Shown here one piece after another: positions 1 through 6,640 of a stretch of 7,983 nt of DNA. Origin of the DNA: Pseudomonadota bacterium. GTDB lineage: Bacteria; Pseudomonadota; Alphaproteobacteria; Rhizobiales; Xanthobacteraceae. The translations under genes and the position numbers were made by a program. Where the stretch lies: the NCBI GenBank assembly GCA_023431725.1, contig JAEYVN010000039.1:1-7983 (forward strand). The letters are read 5' to 3'. Each line of letters starts with the position of its first letter. The stretch's first letter is position 1. Under the pieces are notes generated by a model. That model did not search any database. It saw only the letters and a program-made list of their open reading frames with translations, and was not told the DNA's origin.

Positions 1-1
1 T

Positions 2-856
2 GGCCACGCCGGACGCAAGGTGGCGACCAAGGCACCATGGGATGGTTTCTCTCCGCTCACGGAGGAAGACGGCAGGGCGGGCGAGCCGCCGTGGCGCGGC
101 ATTGCGCCAAGCCCCATCGCCTTCAAGCCGGGCGCGATGGTGCCGCTCGAGATGGATCACGACGACATCAAGACGGTAATCCAGAGCCATGTCGAAGCGT
201 GTCAGCGTTCGCTCGATGCCGGCTTTGACATTTGCGAGATTCACGGCGCGCACGGTTACATCCTGCAGCAGTTTCTGTCGCCTATCACCAACAAACGCAC
301 CGATGGCTATGGCGGCGATATTCAGGGCCGGATGCGCTTCACGCTGGAGCTGATCGAAGCCGTGCGTGCGGCATGGCCGTCGGACCGCCCGCTCTTCTTC
401 CGCGCCTCCTGCGTCGATGGCAAAGGCGGCGCCTGGGAGCTTGAGGATACGATCGTTCTTTCCAAGGAATTGAAGCTGCGCGGCGTCGATGTGATCGACT
501 GCTCGTCGGGCGGCATCGAAGGTCCGCTGACGCTCGCCGTCGTGCCTCGCGTGCCCGGCTACCACGTGCCGTTTGCCGAGCGCATCAAGTGGGAGGTCGA
601 CATTCCGACCATGGCTGTCGGCCTCATTACTGAGGCGCAGCAGGCCGAAGGCTATCTGGCCGAGGGCAAATGCGATCTGATCGCCCTCGCTCGCGAAATG
701 ATGTGGAATCCGAACTGGCCGGTGCACGCGGCCGCAGCGCTGGGCGGCATCAATCCTCTAGATCTCTTGCCGCCGTCCTATTCGTGGTGGCTGCGCCGGC
801 GCGAGGAAGTCCGGCAAATGTATCCGACCGGCACCGAAGCGCCCGTAGCGCCATAA
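2..856 (+). CDS. NADH:flavin oxidoreductase, Old Yellow Enzyme family (5' partial)
   Basis: This is an FMN-dependent ene-reductase/oxidoreductase of the Old Yellow Enzyme family, YqjM/NamA-like branch. Such enzymes fold as a TIM barrel and use NAD(P)H to reduce activated C=C bonds. The reading frame is open from base 2 and already encodes GHAGRK, the family's 'QLxHAGRK' segment, so the gene begins outside the window. The GTG at 20 is internal, not a start. About 284 residues are visible and roughly the first 100 are missing. Visible motifs are EIHGAHGY (the two histidines at 242-244 and 251-253 bind substrate, followed by the conserved Tyr), then FLSP..N.R.DGYGG, FFRAS with the conserved Arg, AVGLIT, and ALAREMMWNPNWP near the C-terminus (FMN-phosphate region). 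The usual 'ENR' after YGG reads QGR here. The stop is TAA. The next gene follows on the same strand after 153 bases, so co-transcription is possible but not shown. The physiological substrate is unknown. Confidence 0.93.
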   Translation, partial: GHAGRKVATKAPWDGFSPLTEEDGRAGEPPWRGIAPSPIAFKPGAMVPLEMDHDDIKTVIQSHVEACQRSLDAGFDICEIHGAHGYILQQFLSPITNKRTDGYGGDIQGRMRFTLELIEAVRAAWPSDRPLFFRASCVDGKGGAWELEDTIVLSKELKLRGVDVIDCSSGGIEGPLTLAVVPRVPGYHVPFAERIKWEVDIPTMAVGLITEAQQAEGYLAEGKCDLIALAREMMWNPNWPVHAAAALGGINPLDLLPPSYSWWLRRREEVRQMYPTGTEAPVAP

Positions 857-1009
857 TCGGACGGCTTGGCGCAAGCGGCTGCTGGAACGGCTGCCAACAT
901 CGGTATCAAAGGGTAACCTACGCACATGGCGTGGGGCTGGCGAAGTGTGTTAACGGCCACCATATCGCGCCCGTCAACCGCCTGTCATTCCCCTGAGAGC
1001 TTGCCCCTC

Positions 1010-2044
1010 ATGCCGCAATCCATCGAACTCGGCCTCGACACCTTTGGCGATGTCACCCATGGTGCCGATGGCAACCCGCTTCCGCAGGCGCAGGTCATTC
1101 GCAATGTCATCGATGAAGCGGTGCTGGCCGATGACATCGGCATCGACTTCATCGGCCTTGGCGAGCATCATCGCGCCGACTTTGCCATCTCCTCGCCCGA
1201 GATGGTGCTGGCCGCCATTGCCGGCCGCACCAAGCGCATCAAGCTTGGCTCCGCCGTTACGGTGCTAAGTTCGGACGATCCGGTGCGCGTCTTTCAGCGG
1301 TTCTCGACGCTGAATGCCGCGTCGAACGGGCGTGCCGAGGTCATTCTTGGCCGCGGCTCCTTCACCGAGTCCTTCCCGCTCTTTGGCTACGAACTGCGGG
1401 ATTACGAGACCCTGTTCGAGGAGAAGCTCGACCTGTTCGCAGCCTTGCTGCGTCAGGAGCCTGTCACATGGCAAGGGAGGACGCGCGCACTGCTGAAGGA
1501 CCAGAGCGTCTATCCGCAGACGGAAACACCATTCACGACCTGGGTCGGCGTCGGAGGCAGCCCGGAATCCGTCGTGCGCGCGGCGCGCTATGGCTTTCCG
1601 ATGATGCTGGCGATCATCGGCGGCGATCCGGTGCGCTTCAAACCGTATGTCGATCTCTATCATCGCGCCTTGAACGAACTCGGCAAGCCTATGCTGCCGA
1701 TCGGCGTGCATTCGCCCGGCCATGTGGCCGAAACCGACGAGCAGGCGCGTGAAGAGTTGTTCCCAGACTACAAGAAGATGCGCGATCGTATCGGTGCCGA
1801 ACGCGGATGGCCGCCCATGGGCCGTGCCGAATTCGAGCAGGAGATTAATCGCGGCTCGCTCTATGTCGGCTCGCCCGAGACGGTGGCGCGTAAGATCGCC
1901 AACACGGTCAGGTCGCTCGGCGTGTCACGCTTCGACATGAAATACAGCGCCGGACCTCTGGGCCACGAGACGATGATGAAAAGCATCGAGCTCTACGGCA
2001 CGAAGGTGATCCCGCTGGTCCGTTCGATGGTGGCAGAGTCGTGA
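1010..2044 (+). CDS. LLM class flavin-dependent monooxygenase, Atu2307/SP_0267-like
   Basis: This is a predicted cytoplasmic bacterial-luciferase-like oxidoreductase of 344 residues, the usual length for the family, which uses reduced flavin to activate oxygen. The N-terminus IELGLDTFGDV begins the first barrel strand. GEHH is at residues 51-54, SAVTVLSSDDPVRVFQRFSTL at 81-101 and GRAEVILGRGSF around 107-118. VGVGGSPESVVRAARYG follows near 169-185, with GSLYVGSPETVARKIA near 272-287. This combination matches the subgroup typified by Agrobacterium Atu2307 (recalled, not searched). I chose the ATG at 1010 because GAGAG at 995-999 gives a usable ribosome site 10 bases away and the family motif starts five residues in. 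An in-frame ATG at 926 would add 28 residues with unlike-family sequence and poor codon use (TTA, ATA, AGT), so I reject it. It may act with the flavin enzyme upstream, or only sit beside it. The substrate is unknown. The gene converges on the amidase gene. Confidence 0.93.
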   Translation: MPQSIELGLDTFGDVTHGADGNPLPQAQVIRNVIDEAVLADDIGIDFIGLGEHHRADFAISSPEMVLAAIAGRTKRIKLGSAVTVLSSDDPVRVFQRFSTLNAASNGRAEVILGRGSFTESFPLFGYELRDYETLFEEKLDLFAALLRQEPVTWQGRTRALLKDQSVYPQTETPFTTWVGVGGSPESVVRAARYGFPMMLAIIGGDPVRFKPYVDLYHRALNELGKPMLPIGVHSPGHVAETDEQAREELFPDYKKMRDRIGAERGWPPMGRAEFEQEINRGSLYVGSPETVARKIANTVRSLGVSRFDMKYSAGPLGHETMMKSIELYGTKVIPLVRSMVAES

Positions 2045-2079
2045 TCTGTCTGCGCTGACGCTATAGACGGAGGCAAAGT

Positions 2080-3333
2080 CTATTCATTCCGCCCGTCCAA
2101 TAGCCGTACCGCCTCGAACAGCGTGGCCGCACCGGACGCAACCTGATCCTTCTCGGTCCACTCTTCGGGTGCATGGCTTTTGCCATCGCGGCAGGGAATA
2201 AACAGCATGGCGCTCGGCGCAATGCGTGCGACGAATGCCGCATCGTGCCCAGCACCGGACGCGAGCTGCATGGTCGAAAGCCCAAGCGCTTCCGCACCGC
2301 GCTTGAGCAGATCGAGCAGATGCCTGTCGCAGATCGTCGGCTTCGTGCTCGACAGCACATTATATTGCGCTCGCTTCACTTTTGTGCGCTCGGCAATCGC
2401 CTGGCTTTCCGCATCGAGCGCCCCCAGAAACTCACCGATCATCGCGTGGTCCTCGGCCCGAATGTCGAAGACAAGACGCGCCCGTCCCGGAACGACATTG
2501 GACGCATTCGGCTCAATGTTGAGGACGCCGGTCGTCGCAACGAAGTGTCCCTGCTTGCGTGCAGCAAAAGCTTTCGCCTGCTCGTTAACAAACAGCATGA
2601 GTTGCGAGGCGGCAAGGCTCGCGTCCCTGCGGTATTCCATCAGCGTGGTGCCGGCATGATCGGCCGCGCCTTCGAACACGACATCGATGCGGGTGATGCC
2701 GACGATGGCCGTGACAAGACCGAGATCGATCCTGTTGTTCTGCAGCACCACACCCTGCTCGATATGCAGTTCGAGATAGCCCGCAATGTCGCTCCGCCGC
2801 GCACGGTCGAGATGAGCGACATCGCCGCCGACGCGATTGATGGCATCGGATAGCTTCTCTCCCGTCGCATTCGTGTACGCCAGCATCTTGTCATCGAGCA
2901 CGCCGGCCATGCCGCGGCTGCCGACGCAGGAGAGGCCATATTCGCTCGGTTCCTCAGCGAGGAAGTCGACGATCTCGATAGTATGGCGCGGCCTGTAGCC
3001 TGCGGTCTTCATCGCCCGCACCATCTCCAGTCCGGCAAGCACACCAGCCGGGCCGTCGAAGCGGCCACCGGACGGCACCGTATCAGAATGCGAACCTAGC
3101 ATGATGGTCGGCGCATCGGCGACCGAACCTTCCAACCGGCCAATCAGGTTGGCCGCCTCATCGAGACGAACAGTAAGCCCCGCCTCCTTAAAGCGCGCAT
3201 TGAGCCATTCGCGGCCCTTGAGAAACAGCGGCGAGAAAGACCTGCGGGTGTAGGGCTTGGCCGGGTCGGTGATGGCGGCCAGCGCCATCAGGTCGTTCCA
3301 CAAACGGTCGCTATCGATGGGAGGCTTCGGCAT
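2080..3333 (-). CDS. Zn-dependent amidase, hydantoinase/carbamoylase family (M20)
   Basis: This is a metal-dependent hydrolase of the family holding N-carbamoyl-L-amino-acid hydrolases, beta-ureidopropionases and allantoate amidohydrolases. It is predicted to be cytoplasmic and to cleave a ureido or amide C-N bond. At 417 residues it has normal length. Expected metal ligands are visible: His82 in GSHSDT, Asp93 in GGRFDGPAGV, the Glu127-Glu128 pair in AEEPSEY, His190 in ELHIEQG and His386 in GKSHAPEEWTE. DHAGTTLMEYRRDA (225-238) belongs to the dimerisation/lid domain, and SGAGHDAAF (359-367) is a family signature. Oddities are EEPSEY where the best-known members have EEGSRF, and Leu in place of Pro in HAGTTPM. 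These point to a subfamily whose substrate I cannot name. The ATG at 3333 was chosen because it puts the family's normal N-terminus at residues 5-20, although its ribosome site is poor. A GTG at 3411 behind GGAGAG, only three bases away, is an unlikely alternative. The preceding pump gene ends 131 bases upstream. Confidence 0.93.
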   Translation of the reverse strand: MPKPPIDSDRLWNDLMALAAITDPAKPYTRRSFSPLFLKGREWLNARFKEAGLTVRLDEAANLIGRLEGSVADAPTIMLGSHSDTVPSGGRFDGPAGVLAGLEMVRAMKTAGYRPRHTIEIVDFLAEEPSEYGLSCVGSRGMAGVLDDKMLAYTNATGEKLSDAINRVGGDVAHLDRARRSDIAGYLELHIEQGVVLQNNRIDLGLVTAIVGITRIDVVFEGAADHAGTTLMEYRRDASLAASQLMLFVNEQAKAFAARKQGHFVATTGVLNIEPNASNVVPGRARLVFDIRAEDHAMIGEFLGALDAESQAIAERTKVKRAQYNVLSSTKPTICDRHLLDLLKRGAEALGLSTMQLASGAGHDAAFVARIAPSAMLFIPCRDGKSHAPEEWTEKDQVASGAATLFEAVRLLDGRNE

Positions 3334-3376
3334 CAGTTCACGGCTTTTGTTGCGTGTGAGCCAGCGATAAGGCGGA

Positions 3377-3395
3377 CGCGGACTTAAAGCCCGCG
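3377..3395 (-). repeat. Inverted repeat in the leader of the amidase gene
   Basis: Read on the - strand, CGCGGGC and GTCCGCG flank the five-base loop TTTAA. They form a seven-pair stem in RNA, including one G-U pair. On the + strand the same position is an A-C mismatch, so the structure would be better in transcripts running toward the amidase gene. No run of U follows, so it is not an ordinary intrinsic terminator. It lies 43 bases before the amidase ATG, and the loop contains the stop codon of a possible 13-codon ORF. The repeat itself is plain in the sequence. Any function is inference. Confidence 0.4.
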
Positions 3396-3425
3396 CCGTC
3401 GCCGCCGACACAGTCTCTCCATCAT
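3384..3425 (-). CDS. Possible Arg-rich leader peptide upstream of the amidase gene
   Basis: This 13-codon ORF reads MMERLCRRRRRGL then TAA. It lies in the 131-base gap between the pump gene and the amidase gene, reading toward the amidase. It begins with two consecutive ATG codons, and a weak GGA lies nine bases before the first. Codons 7-11 are five arginines in a row (CGG CGG CGA CGG CGC), preceded by one Cys. The stop codon falls in the loop of the inverted repeat at 3377-3395. The layout resembles a leader peptide whose translation could affect RNA folding. However, the Arg run could simply reflect GC-rich composition, there is no downstream U tract, and I recognise no named leader family. 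Existence is uncertain. Confidence 0.2.
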   Translation of the reverse strand: MMERLCRRRRRGL

Positions 3426-3442
3426 AGAACAATTTCCGGAGC

Positions 3443-3457
3443 AAAACGCCCGCGGCG
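3443..3457 (-). terminator. Weak candidate terminator after the RND pump gene
   Basis: On the - strand, CGCC and GGCG pair around the loop GCG and are followed directly by TTTT, eight bases beyond the pump stop codon. The stem is only four base pairs. It competes with the overlapping palindrome CGGCGCGCCG (3453-3462), so folding is ambiguous. The position suits termination of the efflux operon before the amidase gene. The stem length makes it marginal, and read-through into the amidase gene is possible. Confidence 0.27.
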
Positions 3458-3464
3458 CGCCGAA

Positions 3465-6400
3465 TTACCGCGCAGGCTCCGGCACACCACGATCGCCCGC
3501 GTTCTGGTCCTCCGCCGAAGCAGGCGCCACCCGCTCCTTCCGGGAGAAGGTCCGCTGCACGACTACAAAGAACACGGGCACCATGAGCAGCGCCAGAATG
3601 ACCACGGCAATCATCCCGCCCATCACGACCGAACCCAGGGCCTGCTGACTTTTGGCACTCGCCCCGGCAGCGATCACCATCGGCGCCACACCGCAACAGA
3701 AGGCAAGGCCGGTCATCAGAATCGGTCGAAACCTTAGGTGACACGCTTCCAGCGTCGCTTCCTTCAGGCTCTTGCCCTGCTCGCGTAGCGATTTCGCAAA
3801 CTCGATAATGAGAATGCCGTCCTTCGCCGCAAGGCCGATAATCGTAATCAGACCAACGGTGAAATAGACGTCATTCGGCAAGCCGCGCAGCGTGGCCGCG
3901 ATCACCGCACCGAGCACGCCAAGCGGTACCGTCAACAGCACGGCAAGCGGAATCGTCCAGCTCTCGTATAGGGCGGCCAGCACAAGAAACACGAGCAGCA
4001 CAGAAAGCGCGAGCAGGAACGGAGCCTGCGATCCTGAGAGCTTTTCCTGCAGCGATTGTCCGGTCCATTCATAGCCGAAGCCGCGGGGGAGTTGCGCCGA
4101 GAGCCGCTCCATTTCGGCGATTGCGTCGCCCGATGTGAATCCCTCCCGCGCCTCGCCACTGATACGGACAGCCGGATAATAGTTGAATCCAACAACCTGC
4201 GCAGGGCCAACACTCCAGCCGATCGTTGCGAATGACGAGAGAGGCACAAGTTGTCCGCTGGTATTGCGAACATTGTAGCTCAGGATTTCGTCCGCCTGCA
4301 TGCGCGCCGTGCGGTCGCTCTGCACGACCACACGCTGCATGCGCCCCCGATTGGGGAAGTCGTTGATGTAGGACGAGCCGAGATTGGTGGAGATCGTGTT
4401 GTTGATCTCTTCGAAAGTGACACCAAGGGCCGAGGCCTTTTGGCGGTCGATATTCAGCTCGACCTGCGGTGCGGGTGAAAGACCCTCGACATATACGTTC
4501 TGCAGGATCGGACTCTTGTTTGCCGCAGCGAGAAGCTGGTCCTTTGCGCGCATCAACTCGTGATAGCCCTTCTGACCGCGATCCTGCAGACGGAAACTGA
4601 AACCTGAGGAATTACCGAGATTGTCGATCGGCGGCGGCTCAAGTGCCGAAACGCGGGCATCGCGGATCGTCTTGCCGAGAAAAGCATTGGTGTCCGCCAC
4701 GATCTTTTCTGCGGAATCGTTAGGACCGCGCTCCGACCAGTTTTTCAGGGTGATGAACGCCTGCGCGGTATTTACGCCCTGTCCAAGGAAGCTAAAGCCC
4801 GTCAGGAAGGTCACCTTGTCGACGCCATCGCGCTTAAGAAGATAATCTTCCGTCTGCTTCACGGCGCTGAGCGTGCGGTTGTAGGACGCTTCCGGCGGCG
4901 TCTGGACGTCGACCGTAATGAAGCCTTGATCGTCCACCGGCAAGAAGCCACCCGGCAACCGCACCAGCGCCCAGCCGACACCAATCAACAACGCCACATA
5001 AACCAGCATCAGCCGGCCTGCACGGCCAAGAGACCATGCCACGATGCCGCGATAGCCGTCGCGCGCCGAATCCATCTTGCGGTTGAACCAGCCGAACAAC
5101 CCGCGCTTGGCATGATGATGTCCAGGCTCGACCGGCTTGAGCATGGTGGCGCACAAAGCCGGCGTGAGCGACAGCGCCATCAGCGCGGAGAAGCCGATGG
5201 CAGCGACCATCGTCACCGAGAACTGCTTGTAGATAATGCCGACGGATCCCGGGAAGAATGCCATCGGGATGAACACAGAAATCAGCACGAGCGTGATACC
5301 GATAATCGCACCGGTGATCTGGCCCATCGCCTTCTTGGTCGCCTCTTTCGGAGAGAGGCCCTCCTCGGACATGATGCGCTCGACATTCTCGACGACGACA
5401 ATCGCATCATCGACCAGAATACCGATCGCCAGGACCATGCTGAACAATGTCAGCATGTTGATCGACAGGCCAAGCAACAACAGCACCGCACAGGTGCCGA
5501 GCAGCGCGACCGGCACGACGATGGTCGGAATGATCGTGTAGCGGATATTCTGCAGGAACAGCAGCATTACCAGAAAGACGAGGACGACCGCCTCCGCGAG
5601 CGTCATCAGCACCTTCTGGATCGACGCATCGACGACAGGGGTGATGTCGTATGGAATGTCGTACTTGATATTGGGCGGGAAGAATTTCGACAATTCCTCC
5701 ATCTTCTCGCGTACGGCTGTGGCCGTAGCGAGAGCATTGCCGGTCGGCGCCATCAACACTGAAAGGCCGGCCATCTGCTCGCCGTTCTGGCGCGTATTGA
5801 ACTGATAACTGAGACCGCCGATCTCAATCCGCGCCACATCACGCAGTCGCACGCTCGAACCGTCCGTATTGGCGCGCAACACGATCGCTCCGAACTCCTC
5901 CGGAGTCTGCAACTGGCCCTTGACCAGCACCATGGCCGAGATCGGCTGACTTGCGCTGCTGGGCTCTGCACCGATCGCACCCGAGGCAACCTGCGCGTTC
6001 TGTGCCGTGATCGCTTTATTTACGTCGTCGGCAGTCAGGTTGTAGCCGACGAGCTTGCTCGGATCGATCCAGACGCGCAGCGAGCGCTCCGTGGAATAGA
6101 GCGTGACGCGGCCAACACCGGGAATACGGCGCAATTCTCCCTCGATATTGCGCATCATGAAGTCGCCGAGGCCAATCTCATCAAGGCTGCCGTCGGTCGA
6201 CCGCAGCGTAATGAGCTGCAGCACGGCGCTGGATGCTTCCTCTACGAGAATGCCCTGCTGCATCACCGCGCGTGGCAAACGCGCCTCGACGCGCTTGAGA
6301 CGGTTCTGGACCTCGACCGAAGCGCTTTCCGTGTTCGTGCCGGGCTGGAAGTTGGCGATGATCTCGACCTGACCAAGCGAGTCGCTGGTCGATTCAAAGT

Positions 6401-6629
6401 TCAGGATGCCGCTCGCACCGTTCAGCTCTTCCTCGATGATGCGCGTGACGCTGTTATAGATATTTTCTGGCGAAGCGCCCGGATAGCTGGTGCTGAGCGA
6501 TATCGAAGGCGGCGCAATGATCGGATATTGCGCAATTGGCAGATTCGGAATCGCCAAAATTCCGCCCAGACAAATCAGCAGGGCCACGACCCACGCAAAG
6601 ATGGGTCGGTCGATGAAGAAGCTGGGCAT
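3465..6629 (-). CDS. Efflux RND transporter permease, HAE1 (AcrB/MexB-like)
   Basis: This is the inner-membrane proton/drug antiporter of a tripartite efflux pump. As a trimer it takes hydrophobic or amphiphilic compounds from the periplasm and inner leaflet and passes them to an outer-membrane channel. It has 1054 residues, close to AcrB's 1049. The N-terminus MPSFFIDRPIFAWVVAL is the typical TM1 entry. Twelve membrane helices are readable: TM1 at about 10-28, TM2-6 at 337-493, TM7 at 538-556 and TM8-12 at 868-1025. Two large periplasmic domains lie between TM1-2 and TM7-8. The TM4 proton-relay pair is Asp407-Asp408 in GILVDDAIVVVENVER, the TM10 lysine is Lys936, and the TM11 arginine is about Arg966. 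The switch-loop segment GFSFLGQGVNT is near 611-621. Lys936 is followed by Asp where AcrB and MexB have Asn. The ATG at 6629 sits 11 bases after the adaptor gene's stop, indicating one operon. The specific substrates cannot be read from sequence. Confidence 0.97.
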   Translation of the reverse strand: MPSFFIDRPIFAWVVALLICLGGILAIPNLPIAQYPIIAPPSISLSTSYPGASPENIYNSVTRIIEEELNGASGILNFESTSDSLGQVEIIANFQPGTNTESASVEVQNRLKRVEARLPRAVMQQGILVEEASSAVLQLITLRSTDGSLDEIGLGDFMMRNIEGELRRIPGVGRVTLYSTERSLRVWIDPSKLVGYNLTADDVNKAITAQNAQVASGAIGAEPSSASQPISAMVLVKGQLQTPEEFGAIVLRANTDGSSVRLRDVARIEIGGLSYQFNTRQNGEQMAGLSVLMAPTGNALATATAVREKMEELSKFFPPNIKYDIPYDITPVVDASIQKVLMTLAEAVVLVFLVMLLFLQNIRYTIIPTIVVPVALLGTCAVLLLLGLSINMLTLFSMVLAIGILVDDAIVVVENVERIMSEEGLSPKEATKKAMGQITGAIIGITLVLISVFIPMAFFPGSVGIIYKQFSVTMVAAIGFSALMALSLTPALCATMLKPVEPGHHHAKRGLFGWFNRKMDSARDGYRGIVAWSLGRAGRLMLVYVALLIGVGWALVRLPGGFLPVDDQGFITVDVQTPPEASYNRTLSAVKQTEDYLLKRDGVDKVTFLTGFSFLGQGVNTAQAFITLKNWSERGPNDSAEKIVADTNAFLGKTIRDARVSALEPPPIDNLGNSSGFSFRLQDRGQKGYHELMRAKDQLLAAANKSPILQNVYVEGLSPAPQVELNIDRQKASALGVTFEEINNTISTNLGSSYINDFPNRGRMQRVVVQSDRTARMQADEILSYNVRNTSGQLVPLSSFATIGWSVGPAQVVGFNYYPAVRISGEAREGFTSGDAIAEMERLSAQLPRGFGYEWTGQSLQEKLSGSQAPFLLALSVLLVFLVLAALYESWTIPLAVLLTVPLGVLGAVIAATLRGLPNDVYFTVGLITIIGLAAKDGILIIEFAKSLREQGKSLKEATLEACHLRFRPILMTGLAFCCGVAPMVIAAGASAKSQQALGSVVMGGMIAVVILALLMVPVFFVVVQRTFSRKERVAPASAEDQNAGDRGVPEPAR

Positions 6630-6640
6630 GATAAAATCCG

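Noticed and set aside
864..876. GCTTG-GCG-CAAGC hairpin just after the first flavin enzyme gene
   Set aside because: It has a five-pair stem with no following T run, and is too short to call a terminator or to infer that the next gene is transcribed separately.
857..1009. The gap between the two flavin enzyme genes as a site of a promoter, riboswitch or small gene
   Set aside because: I see no convincing -35/-10 pair, no FMN-riboswitch-like conserved blocks and no small ORF with a good ribosome site. The in-frame ATG at 926 looks non-coding by codon use.
1265..1723. A 152-codon open frame on the - strand, antisense to the LLM gene
   Set aside because: It is antisense to a complete, well-conserved enzyme gene and has no recognisable domain.
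2063..2083. ATAGAC/GTCTAT inverted repeat with a nine-base loop between the convergent genes
   Set aside because: The six-pair, AT-containing stem overlaps the amidase stop codon and has no T run on either strand. A bidirectional terminator would be expected here, but this does not meet the standard.
2173..2853. A 226-codon open frame on the + strand, antisense to the amidase gene
   Set aside because: The amidase frame carries full family motifs across the whole span. The antisense product resembles nothing I know and is a GC-rich shadow.
3334..3744. N-terminal extension of the amidase frame upstream to an ATG at 3744
   Set aside because: The extension overlaps the conserved 3' end of the pump gene in another frame, and the family's N-terminus begins just after the ATG at 3333.
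4926..5762. A 278-codon open frame on the + strand, antisense to the pump gene, rich in Arg, His, Gln and Asp
   Set aside because: It is the complement of strongly conserved RND coding sequence. Its low-complexity polar composition is what antisense of membrane-helix codons gives, and it has no family motif.
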